A stretch of 64,000 nt of DNA from Puccinia triticina (taxonomy: Eukaryota > Basidiomycota > Pucciniomycetes > Pucciniales > Pucciniaceae): contig NC_070567.1 in the NCBI RefSeq assembly GCF_026914185.1, positions 4,552,001 to 4,616,000 of the forward strand. Direction: 5' to 3'. The position numbers and the translations under genes are program-made. This document shows positions 42,603 to 54,050 of this stretch, in pieces; positions within the stretch are counted from its first letter, which is position 1, and the number at the start of each line of letters is the position of its first letter. The notes under the pieces were generated by a model, which had not been told where the DNA came from, searched no databases, and was given only the letters and a program-made list of their open reading frames with translations.

Positions 42603-43194
42603 AGGACCCCGGCAAGCCCCTATTAGACACCCTTGCGTAAATTGTTTCAAAATGATTTTTTTGGCAAAAATGATACTTACGTAAAACTGTGAAAATTGTT
42701 TCAAATGGACAGTTCTGGGAATTTTTTCTTCTGGGACATACTGACTTACCCTGTTTCAATCTGGTCTTCACTTCCAAGGGAAAAAATGACATAATTACAT
42801 GTTTTTTTTCAATTTGTTTTTATGCTTAAAGGTGCAAACATAGTGTGCATACATCTTGGTTCCTCCCTGTCCTCTCCTGTTCCCATGTTACATTATAAGG
42901 GTTGAGGAAGGTCTGAAAGGCTTCTAAAAGTGATTTTTTGTTGAGTTTAATCAATACATCAGCAATGATAACCAGAATATCAATTTTGGACTTTTCTTAT
43001 CCAAAACTCCCACAAATGGCTGCAGATGTTACTTACGTAACTTGTTTCAATCCACTATGCCAAAATTGAACATACTGACGCAGTTGGTTTCACACAGTTG
43101 ATTCTCTCCAAAAAATCAAAACTACAGCTGTTTCAAAATGGAAAATTCCCGGGGTATCACGTAAGGGTGTCTAGTAGGGGCTTGCCAGGGTCCT
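42603..43194. mobile_element. MITE with about 37-bp TIRs
   Basis: It starts AGGACCCCGGCAAGCCCC and ends in a near complement (most of 37 positions match). Inside are several copies of gtttcaaaatgg and acttacgtaa. The flanks are taa and tag, so a TA or TNA target is possible but not certain. No coding potential. Confidence 0.7.
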
Positions 43195-43700
43195 AGGATA
43201 TAGCGCATGTTGGCAGTGTTGTTGCTAGGGATTGGGGTCTTGATGACTTGCCAGATGAAAAATCTGTGACTTGGTTTGTTGGTTGTGCAGTCGGAAATGG
43301 GGCTGAACAAGGCAGATCAGAGTCGACCACTTCCTTTGGCCGGGGACGTGGGAAATGATTCTATCCAAAATTAACGCAGTCCCTCGATCCGATGAGGTCG
43401 CGGAGGTCGCGCGAACCTCAAACAAGTCCAAAGGGGAAGGCGCGAAGCGCCTCCACCAGAAGGATGTGGTATTTGTGATTTAGGACTGAGAGCAATGACC
43501 AAAAAGACCATTCCCCACAAATGTTGCTATAGCTCCTCAACCTCCCAAGAATGGAGGACTGGAGGACTTCTTGTTGGCTAAAACACTTGATCTGGAGGGA
43601 AAGGCTAAACCTTACTGGCTGGTGAAAAGTGATTGAGATCAAGTTTTCACCAGCACAAAAGGTCTAGTGCCTCCCGCTAAATCAAGCCATTTAGGCGACG

Positions 43701-43865
43701 GGAAGTCCTCCACTTCCCGTCATTTTTGAATAAATCTGGAATTTCAGATTTTGCAGGGAAATCTGAAATTTGGGACTCTGGATTGCTTTGGGGACCTAGA
43801 TTTCCCTGCAAAATCTGAAATCTGGTGGCTCAGATCTGACTTTCCAGATTGTCAGGAAGTCCTCC
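43701..43865. mobile_element. Small MITE, copy 1
   Basis: It matches 59176-59326 over almost its whole length (cgtcatttttgaataaatct, a long internal inverted repeat agattttgcagggaaat / atttccctgcaaaatct, and ggaagtcctcc at the end). The left end is rearranged relative to copy 2. Confidence 0.75.
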
Positions 43866-43869
43866 AATC

Positions 43870-44982
43870 TACCAATATTTTTTTATAATCTGAAAGCTGT
43901 GCATCTTTTCTAATTTTTGATGCACTCATATCTGTGGTGACTGAAACCAACAATGTAATCAATAGAGAATACAAGCTCTGCAGCTTTTATCCTCTGCATA
44001 GACATGGTCTGAACCTAACTGGTTAGGTCATAACAGCTACCCCCTTGTACTCAAGATCATAAATACAACTAAGAGGAAAAAAGAAAAGAAAAAATGAAGA
44101 GACAAATTGAAGAGATAAAAACATCAAAACTCAACGGTAAATGCTGAACATGAAAGGAGGACATGCAGCATCAGGACTAATCATGAGCAAAAAAGTGAGA
44201 GAGAGTAAAAAAAATATCACTGCCCCGCAGGCCGCAAAAGAAAACTTCTTGTGCCGCGGAACAGCTCTGGTGGTAAAGGTTTTGTAAACACATCCGCCTT
44301 TTGGTCAGCTGTTGGGTTAGTGAGGTCAACTTCCTGTAGAGAGATTCATTAGTAATGTAGAAAGTGCAATCTGTTTGACGTGTCTTTTTGTTTGAGGTGT
44401 CATCTGTACCTACCTTCACTGCAGGTTGCTTATTGCAATGAAGATGACCTAAAAAATCCTCTTTAAGCACATCTTTCAACAGATTTTGGATCCAAAGTGT
44501 GTGCCTTGTTGTGGCTCCAAGCACCATGTACTCTGTGTGGCATGTGGAAGCCGCCACAGATGCCTGACGCCTCAAAACCCAGAGGAACGGACAGCCTAAA
44601 AACAGAATCAGATAGTTCAATCTGTCTGGCAATGAAATCCAGAGACATCTTGTTGTTTGGCAACAATACAGTTGGTGAAGGGGCCGGAGGTTTGGGAAGT
44701 ATATCCCATGGTATGCTATCAACAAACCGGTAGCTGAAGAGACAAACTTGTTGTTATCTGGCAGGTAGAATAGCAAGCCTTTGCTATTCTTCAAGTGTGC
44801 CACAAAGTATGCCTTGTGCGCCCTGTTGTGACAACAGGGCGTACAAGATTACACTTCTCAACAGGCACATGGATAAATTCTTTTGAACCAAAAATCACAA
44901 AATTTTCAAAACTTGGCGGCCTGTCAAACAAAGCCTCATAAGGTGTTTTCCCTTTACTAGATTTTTTTGGAATTTTTTTCAA
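43870..44982 (-). pseudogene. Copia retrotransposon remnant
   Basis: On the minus strand the C-terminal part of a Copia integrase (KSSKGKTPYEALFDRPPSF, 44982-44791) is followed, without reverse transcriptase, by a Copia RNase H (RRQASVAASTCHTEYMVLG, then TRQTDCTFYITNE, 44803-44177). An internal deletion has therefore removed the RT domain, and frames are broken. Further down, a purine run (caaggggg) is followed by TGTTATGACC at about 44034, which would fit a polypurine tract and the start of a truncated 3' LTR. Confidence 0.75.
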
Positions 44983-45040
44983 GACATGGTTTGCCCAAAG
45001 GAAGGCATAGCTCCAGAAATTTCTGGGCAGTAGAGCTGGA

Positions 45041-45235
45041 ACTTTTGCACCCGCTGGCGGGTACCCGCCCCCCTTCAGCAGGTACCTGTGTGTCCTTGAA
45101 GATACCCAGGGCTGGTAGGGAGCTACTTCCTTTAATTTTTGATAAAATTCAACACCCTGAACCTACCTTGGTTACCTGCAAGGGAAAAAGTCACCTACTG
45201 AAGGGGGGCGGGTACCTGCCAGCGGGTGCAAAAGT
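45041..45235. repeat. Foldback element, about 195 bp
   Basis: Arms of about 40 bases, acttttgcacccgctggc at the left and its near complement at the right, enclose about 110 bases. It contains gggtacccgcc blocks like the hAT MITEs. I could not find a convincing target duplication. Confidence 0.6.
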
Positions 45236-45541
45236 GCCACCTGGACTGAGCGCTCCCCTTCCAATGCTCAAAATAACTCCTTTTCCAAAACAAATCTCCC
45301 TCGCAAAGAGATGGCCAACAGAGGCTTCAACAATTCTGCTTGCCAAGAGACTGCCACTGCCAACAGAGCCTTTGACAATTCTGACATGAATCTTCTCCAG
45401 AAACTCAGTCTTCCAATCCTCCTTGCGAAAAGACTGTAATCAGAGTTGGTGAAGGGCTAAGTTCTGTCAAGAACAGTAGAATGCGTCTGGACCCAAGCAT
45501 TGTAGAGACATTGAAGGATCTTGAACTCAATCAGTTGCACC

Positions 45542-46072
45542 TAGGCATGGCAATTGGGTGGGTTCGGGCCACCCACGGGCAGCCTGTGTTGGGCAGCAGA
45601 ATAAATGTGCGGGTCGGGCCGGGTCAATTTGTCTCAAATTGCCGCCCGCCCCGAACCCGTTTAGCTCGCGGGCAGCCTGTGGGCGACCTGCGGGCGGCCC
45701 GCGGGTCGCCACCAAATGACCTATAAACTCAGATATCTGAGGATTAATACCAATGCCAATATCCCTGGCATTGGAATGTGGCCTGTCTACAGGCCCCCAA
45801 AGACATTGAATTCAAATTGAGGATGCCAGAGGGTGCTACAGGGTCAAAAACTCAGCCCCTCATGGCTGAACGCTGAGCGGGGGGCTGCTGGGGCTGACAG
45901 GGGATCAGCCCAACGGGCACCTGGCGGGCTACCCGAACCCGCCCGGCTTCAGTTGCGGGTCTGCCGGGTCGGGCTGACTTCACAAATTTCCTCAATAAGC
46001 CAACCCAAGCCCGGCCTGAACCCGGCCGGGTTTGGGCGGCCCGCCGGCCGACCCGCCCGATTGGCATCCCTA
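45542..46072. mobile_element. hAT MITE, GC-rich, 531 bp
   Basis: A perfect 8-bp duplication, gttgcacc, at 45534-45541 and 46073-46080. The ends are TAGGCATGGCAATTGGGTGG and the complement of TAGGGATGCCAATCGGGCGG. The arms are very GC-rich (gggcggcccgcggg) compared with the AT-rich host sequence. No transposase. Confidence 0.93.
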
Positions 46073-46080
46073 GTTGCACC

Positions 46081-46458
46081 AAAAGGTCCACACCCACACG
46101 TGATACAAACGTCTCACCACTGATGATTGCCGTGTTCTCACCAACACTTACCACAGATACCAACACAAAGTCCACATAATCGCTGCAGAAAGACTGCTCA
46201 GACCTAATCCAGTATTGAAGCATCTTGGTAACCGGAGTCGTTTCAGAGGGCCAACAATGTACAATGAATTCTGTGAATACAACATTGAAGCTTGAAAATC
46301 TTTTTACAACTGTAAGTTCCCATTTAAATCACTCTTTTGGTTATCTCTGATTACAGTCACATCTGATTACTCATCTTACATTTATCCATCCAAATTCCAG
46401 ACAATCTGAGTGATAAGTAAAAAAAGGCTGAATGCAGTCGCCTCTGGGCAATGCTTGA
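46081..46458. other. Gene-free spacer
   Basis: The continuation of the sequence interrupted by the hAT MITE. No gene recognised. Confidence 0.4.
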
Positions 46459-46494
46459 TCAGGCTACGCAAAAAAAAATAAAGATATTGATTTC

Positions 46495-47575
46495 TTGGCA
46501 ACATTATCAAATCTGTTTGGGCGTGATGATTGTAATGGACCTGACGGCAGGATTTCAGAAGCATCCCGTGAAAAAAAAAACAAGAAGAACCGTTTTTTCC
46601 GGCATGCCAAGAGTCAGACCAAACTCTGGAGCCAAAAGACCATACTTGATGTAAGTCCAATTTCCTTAACTTTCATCCAAATCACACTGACATCAATGAT
46701 TCAGTTGAAGAACATTGGAAACTCACACAAGGTGGAGGGATTTCTGATTATGTACAAGCCCAAGGACACAGGAGGCGAAGACACCAGTGGTGGTAGCTTC
46801 ATGGGGGAGCAGTTTGTCGATATGTTTTCGCACAATAAAAAGACTGACCTCAAGGCCAACTTCCTATTGTTTGCAGAAGGTCAGCAGGTGATTAGAAGAG
46901 CTACTGGAAAGCTGGCTCCTGTTACCAAACCCCGGAAGATCCGCAAACGCAAAATTGGAGCCACCAAAACTCCCTGGAATCTTGGTAAGTCATCTATCCA
47001 CCCATCTATCTGCCTTTAATATTCCACTTATATATTTCATTCTCTTTGATATAGCAGGCAGTAAAAGTGAAAACTATGAAGCCGCTAAGGAGAAGTTAAA
47101 CCTTGCTATATGTAAGTTTTCTCTCATCCCTCAATAAAAAGAATGTATGGTTCTTACTGAGTGGGGCTTTGATTCAGCCAAAGTCACCCATGGCTTGCAT
47201 AAGCAATGGCCAGGAAAATCCACAGCGCCAACCTTGAAGAAGCTTGGGGTTACACTGCGTATCAAGGAAAACGACCACAAGATTGGTGTGAATCACTTTT
47301 GCGGCAAACCCGGGGCAATGAAAAATCATGAGCAGCTGCAACTGATCCTACACGCTTTTCACAATGACTTAGTCTTGCTCCCGGGGCCACCTGCTGCTGA
47401 TGCCCCTGAGAATTTGGGCGCAGATCCTGATGATCCCACCACCAGTAAGGAAGCTGCTGAATCCAATCAAACCAACTCAAACAATGGCCGGGCAACAAAG
47501 GCAAAGGCGAAGAAGGGAGGGCAATCAAACCATGCAACCAAGGAGAAACAAAGTGAGTACGGCTGGATGTGTTGA
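46495..47575 (+). CDS. Unknown protein, at least four exons, 5' end not found
   Basis: Exons ending at 46650, then 46705-46984, 47058-47111 and 47178-47575, join in frame through GT-AG introns of 54, 73 and 66 bp (three GTAAGT donors, CAG acceptors). I found no in-frame ATG between the upstream stop at 46456 and 46495, so the true start lies in an unseen exon or is lost. The product has a basic start (REKKNKKNRFF), a block FLIMYKPKDTGGED, a KPRKIRKRKIG patch, a globular-looking block (HGLHKQWPGKSTAPTLKKLG, NHFCGKPGAMKN) and a low-complexity Asn/Lys-rich tail. I do not recognise the family. It may be a rust-specific gene or a transposon accessory gene. Confidence 0.6.
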
Positions 47576-48070
47576 GTGTCCGGGCAGAGAGGTATGGTTT
47601 CGGCACCGGAGGTGTGGTTTTGGGCAGGGTGAGTTGGGCAGTGGCTGAGTGTTATGTACTTGGTGGAGTGATGTGCGGGTGTTGATTATGTATGTTGTAA
47701 GACCTGTGATGGTCTGTTATGTAGGTGTTGGGTGCAGGTGATGAGCTAAGCAGGGGAAAGGGGAGGATGTGGGACTTGGGCAAGAATTTGGAGGCCAAAA
47801 ACCTGGACATCCAGGTGTTGCTGGAGCCACAGGAAATTTGTTAGTTTTAGGCGGAGAGTAACCCCTCTACATACCATAGTCCGCCCCTGCCATGCTATGT
47901 ATACTATAGTGTGGAGTAGTGGCCATAGGTGTGCATTCCTCACATTCCTATCCCGCTCACACCGGAAATCCTTTCCGGGAGTTCCAAATCTGACACTTTC
48001 AATCACTGCATACAGAAGTGGGAGGTTGCTGCTAGAGCATCATCCTGTGCACATCAATTTTCTGATACAA
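47576..48070. other. Gene-free spacer
   Basis: The downstream flank of the 46495-47575 gene. G-rich at 47590-47800, with no supportable gene. Confidence 0.45.
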
Positions 48071-48078
48071 TAATGTAC

Positions 48079-49080
48079 CTAGCTTAACTAAGCCTCTCAA
48101 ACGGAGGGTCCGGGGGACCCGGCCCAGAGGGCTCTCCGCAGGACAGGCTTACACCTAGTGTCAGAAGTCTGGCAGGGAAAGGAAGGATATTCAACCCCAA
48201 AATCACTAAATAATTATTAAAAAATCAGCAAAATATGTACAAAGAAAATGTCAGGTTGTGGTTCTGCTACTCTTAGCTTTATCATACCTGCTGGTGTCAC
48301 TCATTCATGACCTGTCATTTACAGGTCTTACCCTCAATTAGGGATCTTCATGTGACACCAGTGGATGTTCTTTCACCCACCTGCAGCCATTCATATCCAA
48401 GCGTCCTTAGTACAGTGGTTAGTACACTTGACATGGATATAAGAGACATGGGTTCAACTCTCATAGGACACATAATATTTTATGGAGTTCCACAGAAAAC
48501 TGAATAGACAGTTTCATTGGCAGTGCTGATGCGCACCCTCATTTGAAATTTTGAGCAAAAAGCTGTAAAACTTATTGAAGGAATCCATTTTGAAGGTCAA
48601 AGGAATCCTGAAGGATATTACATTGCTCTGAAGATCCATTTTTGGATTTTCTGATAATATGCACAATTGCATTTCCTATCTGCAACAAAATGCAACACTA
48701 CATGTGTAGGATCTGCAGATATCTGCGGGTTTGCGGATCCAGGATCCACCAGGCATGATGGTTTTGCATCCTTAGTTTACATTTCTTCATGTTTTTTTAT
48801 TTATTTTTAAAACATTAGTACAGTGCAAATGGTTTGGATTGAGGAGATGAGACCAGTGCCAAATGAAAGCTGAGGTCCAGAAGTATCTTTTGGCTCTGGG
48901 GCAGGTCCACAGGACCTGAGGGGGAGGCTGGCTGAGGCTTAATATTTTCCCTCCAGCCATTTGTGAATTCTTCCCCAGCCAAAATTTTGACATTACGCGC
49001 AAGTCCCTCCCTGCGGGAGGGGCCCCTTTGCGGCCAGCCACAGCAAGCCTCCCACCAGGGGAAACTTGTCTTAACTTAGA
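48079..49080. mobile_element. hAT-like MITE, CTAGCTTAAC family, copy 1
   Basis: It starts CTAGCTTAACTAAGCC and ends GTCTTAACTTAG(A). The flanks are taatgtac (48071-48078) and taaagtac (49081-49088), 7 of 8 matching. Both terminal regions match, in inverted orientation, those of the better-defined copy at 54872-55409 (for example ctccctgcgggaggggc and gagggctctccgcagga). It carries an extra interior that includes a tRNA-like sequence. Confidence 0.75.
48401..48471 (+). tRNA. tRNA-like sequence, probably a pseudogene or SINE-type head
   Basis: It folds as a cloverleaf: acceptor gcgtcct/aggacac (6 of 7 pairs), D arm gtac/gtac with loop agtggtta, anticodon stem cttga/ataag with one mismatch and one wobble, T arm atggg/ctcat with loop ttcaact. 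The anticodon loop catggat would give TGG but lacks the invariant U33. It has A-box- and B-box-like sequences, so RNA polymerase III could recognise it. It lies inside a MITE, not at a stand-alone locus. Confidence 0.45.
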
Positions 49081-49374
49081 TAAAGTACATTCTTGCCTTT
49101 GGAAGCCCCTCGTTCCTGCATGAAAAGCCGGCTGTTGTGTTCCAAGAGGCTTCCATCCCCAAGGTCCCCAATCAGAGGCGCGAGAAAGTTCGCTTGGATC
49201 CGGTTTTGTACAATACTATCCAATCACTGCTCTGCTGCCAAAAACTTATGCTTGATTGTCACTGCTCAGCCGAAATGATCCTTTCATATCATCTGTGTTA
49301 TATGCAAATTGCCTGCAAGTGAGCTATTATGGTATTCAAAATTGCATATGCCACTTTACATAAAATCATAAAGC

Positions 49375-49437
49375 CAATTTTGGCTGGGAGATGTCAGCGT
49401 GCATAAAACTTCAAGTGACATCTCCCAGCCAAAATTG
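49375..49437. repeat. Perfect 22-bp inverted repeat with 19-base loop
   Basis: The arms caattttggctgggagatg+tca (49375-49396) and the exact complement (49416-49437) are extended by weaker pairing out to about 49355 and 49458. The RNA would be a miRNA-sized hairpin. It is more likely a foldback MITE. Confidence 0.85.
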
Positions 49438-49459
49438 CAGTTGATGATTTCATGTAAAA

Positions 49460-50873
49460 AAATCTTATGCAATTTGGAACACCGTATATCTTAAGCATGG
49501 CATCAAATAGCCACTCTTGGACCCTGGAACGGGCGGCCAGAAGATAGCAACCAAAATGTATGAATGTTCCAAGCCACTTTGGCTCACAACCAAACGTGAT
49601 ATACTCAATCTGAAGAGATGGGCACATGGACGCTTAAAAGGAAAATGGGGGGTTCACGATTGAGATTTACAAAACTTTGGGACACATTTTAAGGCGTTTA
49701 TGAACATTTTTCTTTTTAAAATTGCTTAGTTGCTCCAAGTGATCAGGCTCGTCTGCGGCTGTGCATGTACCCAAAACTTCAAAATGTAGCTCATCAAGGC
49801 CTTCAATTTGGCTCCAAAGTTCAATCAAATTCATCATGAACCCCCCTGATTGTACTGCTATCTTCTCCCGAACATGAGGCGAAAGTATGGAAGAAACGAA
49901 GAAAACCCTCTTCCAAAAATGTGTGAATCCCACGCTTTTTGACTTGATTTGCGTTGCTGTGTTCTGGCCGCGCGTTCCAGGGTCCTGCCGCTCTTCCGCC
50001 AGCCACAGGACAGTGCACAGATGGAGACCAGTCGTAGTGGAGTGCCAGCGCTCTCGAGCTGAGGGTCCTGGCCACGCGACTTCGCCACCCCATAGGGGAA
50101 GACACGGCAAGCTGCGGACACATGAGCCTCGTGTGCTCGAGACAGCTGGGCCCGCTGGACCTTGGCGCGAGCCATGGGCCCTCCCAGCCGGACCCACCGC
50201 CGTCGCAGACCGTGGGCTCGACCTACACTCCCTCCGGGGCTCACGCCCCGGCGGCAGGGTGGCGCCAGGGCGTCCGAGGCTGGAGTTACGCCCGGGCGGG
50301 GCGGCCCAGCGCCGATGCTCAAGGACGGCCGCATCGTCGCGCCGAGAAAGAAGAAAAGGATGGGGCTCGAGAAGCTGCCGTGGGGGCATGTGTGCACAGG
50401 GTGACAGAAGCTTGGGCCACGCGTGCTCGATGCCTGGCCGCCGGCGAGATCGGCCCCGGGAACGAAGCGGTGGCCGGTGTCCACTGTCCAGAGGGACTCA
50501 GCCGGAGCCCCCCTCTCACAGACGGAGACAACAACAAGACTGCCTTGCACTGCGCACCATCATCAACATTATACACGGTACTTAAGAGGTGGTCGAAGAA
50601 GGAAGGCCAGTATTAGTAGAGAGGAACGTATTATATATACAGATATGCTTTTTTTTGGCGGGGGGCTGTGGCAGGAGCAGCGAAAAACAGATCCAATGGA
50701 GAGAAGAAATTAGGCGAAAGTGGCGGACACGGCGGACGTGTGAGCGCAAAGAATACACGAGAAGAAGCGGCGGCGGGGGCATCCTGATTCTGGCGCTTGA
50801 CCTGTCCGAACATTGGAGACAAGAGAGAGAGAGAGAGGACAGGATATTGTGGGTTTTATGGTGGTACAGGGGC
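49460..50873. other. GC-rich block without recognised genes
   Basis: 49960-50560 is much more GC-rich than its neighbours and is open in several frames on both strands, which is expected from composition alone. No domain motif, no clear splice structure and no repeat borders were found. The right part is the 3' flank of the GAF gene. Confidence 0.45.
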
Positions 50874-53132
50874 CTAGCTAAGGGGGGGAGAATGGAGCGG
50901 CAGGCGGGAGGTATACGGGGCGAGCTGGGCGGCGAACTGCTTCATGAAGGAGACGTCCTCGGCGCCGAAGACCCTCTTGGGGTCGGCGGAGAAGCCGGCC
51001 AAGACGAAGCCGCCGGCGTTGGGCGCCGGTTCGGGCGCGACGGCGAGCAGGATGGCGGAGGCGTAGGGGACGGCGGGCGGGGAGGCGAGTCGGGGCTGGA
51101 AGCCGTCGCGCTCGGCCTCGTCCAGCGACGGGTTCTGGTACAGCAGCCCGCCCTCGCCCGCCCGCAGGACGCGCAGATGCAGGCCCGGGTCGAGCTCGGG
51201 GACCGGCAGGGGGATGTTGTGGCCCGAGAGGATCAGCGTCCGGCCGAGATCCTCGGCCTCCGCGTAGGGCTCGACGGCCATCAGATAGACGAGCGAGAGC
51301 TCCAAGGTCTCGGCGACCAGCTTGGTGGCCAGGTCGAACACCTTGCGCATCTTCGGCTTCACGGCCCCATGCACGTCCTCGAACAGGCCTGGGCGGGGCT
51401 TGGTGGGCGAGGTTGGGCTCGGGGTGGAGAGGGAGGGCGAGAGAGGGGGGGCGGTGGAGATGGAGCTGATGCTTCTCCACTTGCGAAAACTGGAGGAGAA
51501 GTGGGAGGAGGTGGGGCTCCGGAGTTGGGAGCCGGGGGAAGACAGCACCTCGGAGTCCTCGGACGCCTCTCCGTCGCTTCCCGAGCTGGCAACCCGCTTG
51601 AGCTCGTGGTCCCAGTCCTCTTGGGTGGCCGCCAGACGCTCGACCTTCTGCTTGATCTTGCTCGCAAACCAGCGCTCGATCTCTCGGCGGGCGTATTCGG
51701 AGATGTAGACGAGCTTCTTCTGGTCTTCCGAGCTGAACGCCTCCCGCGGCTTGAAGTCCAGGATACACAGGGTCCCGATCGGACAGGAGTTTTCTTCCGC
51801 TTCTTGGCTGCCATCCATGTTCGGGGCCATCAAGGGCACCCCGGCGTAGAACCTTGCCCCAAGATCATGGACCAAAGGCCCGTTCCCGAATCGCCAGTCT
51901 TTTTTTGCATCGAGCACTGTCATCCCCCGGCGACCACCGAGGATGGTGTGGGCACCTACGGGGAAACGAACTGTGTGAGTCTGAGGCTTACAGCTTGAAG
52001 ATGATCAACCTACAGAAACTGATGTCCCGGGTCACGTCCCGCATTCCATCCATGCCTGCCTCTGCGGCCCCGGACTCGGCAAGAAACACCTGGCGATCAT
52101 CGTCGAGGATCTAATGTACGTTGCACGACGGGGATGAGTATATACAAATGGAAGATGGCCGTCAGAGTACGAGGGACGGACAGATAGCATGCTTAGGGCG
52201 CTTCCGAAGATTTCCCGGCAGCGCTTGACGATATCTCGGAAGACGGGGTGTTGCTCGAGGGTCTCGGGGGGCAGCCTGCCGCTGCGGACGTCAGCGACGA
52301 CGGTGCGGGGGTCGTGGAGATGGCGATCGGCGGCCGCGTCCTGCTGCCAGGGACGGACGTCGAGGCTTGGGGGCACCTTCCCCTGGGCGATGAGCCTGTC
52401 TGCAAGCGCGGCGCGGGCCTTGGCCTTCGCGGCGCCCTCGGCGCTCGGGTCGAACGGCTTCCCGCCCAGGAGGTCGAGCCGGTTGACCACCAGTTGGCGC
52501 ACGGGCTCGTTCGGCGGGCGCGGTGCGGGATAGAACTCGAAGGAGGGGTCGTTCAGGTCTAGCGGCGGCAGGGGCGGGTTGAGGACATCGATCTCTTCCT
52601 GTGCGAGTCCGTGGGTCAGTCATAAGTAAGCCGTCTGGTGATGCAGAGTGATGCTACTGACATTGGCATAGCGACGGTTGTATTCCTCCCATGATTTGGG
52701 CTGCTGGTCTTGGGGACTGGCGGCACTGATGCGAGTTTTGAGGACGACGACGATCTTCTTGAGGTGTGTCTTGGTGGGGCTGGACTTGAGTCTCCAGGAC
52801 CTGAAGATGGATGTGGGCTGGGTGGTGTTGCGGGAGACGATCTCGGTGGTGGTGAGGGTGTTCCGCCTGGGGTTGCCGGCGGTGTCGGGGTTGAGGCTGA
52901 AGGCCTTGAAGGCGATCCGCCTCAGCCGGGGGAACCGGGGCGGCTTGCGTGACCTCGGCTTTCGGAGTGTGCTCGCGGGGCAGTCCGCGTCGCCGAGCTC
53001 GACTGGACTGGCCGCGTTCTTCCAGAGGAGCTCCGGGGGCCGTGGGTCGTGGGCCCGAGTGCGCTGGCTGGGGCTGAAGAGCGAGGAGTAGGGCAGGCTG
53101 AGTCCGCGGGGACCCGCGGCGATGTGGGCCAT
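50874..53132 (-). CDS. GAF-domain protein, four exons, 688 aa
   Basis: Exons 52662-53132, 52182-52598, 52014-52110 and 50874-51955 join in frame (introns of 63, 71 and 58 bp, all GT-AG) to 688 residues. The N-terminal 240 residues are basic and mostly disordered. A GAF domain spans about residues 275-410, with FRDIVKRCREIFGSALSML, LDDDRQVFLAESG, FCAHTIL, DAKKDWRF, RFYAGVPL and IGTLCILDFKPREAF; GAF domains bind small ligands or act as redox or light sensors. A Ser/Pro-rich linker follows, then a second, less clear alpha/beta region (about 500-688). No kinase or catalytic domain is present. Codon use is GC-rich, unlike the surrounding repeats. Fungal GAF proteins of this layout are mostly uncharacterised. 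Confidence 0.85.
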
Positions 53133-54050
53133 GGCTGCTGGATGATGGTTGGGTGCTGGCTGTGCAGTTCTGAGTAAATAAATAAGTGTTTAAGTGTCCA
53201 GGGCGGAGTTCCCCTCGGCTCGGGCTGGGCTGCTGTGGCGGAGGGCGGGGGTGATCCTTCTCCGCCTGCGCTTCCGATTCCGAAGAGCACAGAAGAGCAC
53301 CCACTGCGGCACACTCCACACACACACACTCACACACACACACACACACACATACGTCATCACCCACTCAGTAGCTCAGTAGCCACGCCCAATCATCTTC
53401 ACCCTCGGGCTGGACTGCTCCTCACTCAACCTGGTCTATAGCTTGGATCCCCATCTTACACATGTTCAAACAAACTTCCTCTTGTGATATCTGCTTTTTT
53501 CTCTCTTCTAATTTCGGCCTTGCTAAAAAAACACGGGTTTTCCGCGAAAAAAAGCCCGACGACGTCCAAACTGCTGCAGATAACACGCGCCTTGTCGCGT
53601 TTACACGCCGTTTTTGAATTATGTCCGGCGTGTTTTTTATTATAAGCCTTTTCCAAAACTTCGAGTTACACTTTGAAGGGCGTAGAAATTCATGGTAATA
53701 ACCATTTGTCATAAAAAATTCCCATTCAAAATCTGAATTTCCAGCTCACCTGGGTTTCTGACTAAATCAATGTAGGCTGTTCCCACTGGTTATTGGGATG
53801 TTTTGATAAGATGGTTTCCTACATCAAGAAATGTGTAGATCTTTATCCTGATCAAAAAAATGCATTGTCAAGGGATTTCATTGTGACACCTAGTGGTAAC
53901 TGTGGTACATACTAATGGAATAACTAGCACCAGGGGGGGGGGGATGGTCACATTCTCCAGAGAGTGCCAGAGGGTAAGCTGTGCCTCAGTTTTAACTCAG
54001 TAATGTGCTGGCTTGATGTTATGTTCAACTGATATCAATCTCTGCTCTAG
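53133..54050. other. Promoter side of the GAF gene and spacer
   Basis: It contains a CA repeat (53316-53352), then unique AT-rich DNA. A region near 53540-53640 has imperfect inverted acgccgg/ccggcgt blocks. No gene. Confidence 0.5.
53316..53352. repeat. CA dinucleotide microsatellite
   Basis: A nearly uninterrupted (CA)n run of about 37 bases, some 190 bases upstream of the GAF gene start. Confidence 0.9.

Noticed and set aside
42394..42603. 69-residue plus-strand frame (MKMSDLELADRIADVSG)
   Set aside because: It reads smoothly, but it ends at the MITE border, has no splice partners and no recognised domain. Too weak to list as a gene.
50589..51998. 469-residue plus-strand frame opposite the GAF gene
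   Set aside because: It is antisense to exons with clear GAF motifs and is Gly/Arg-rich because of GC-rich codons on the other strand.
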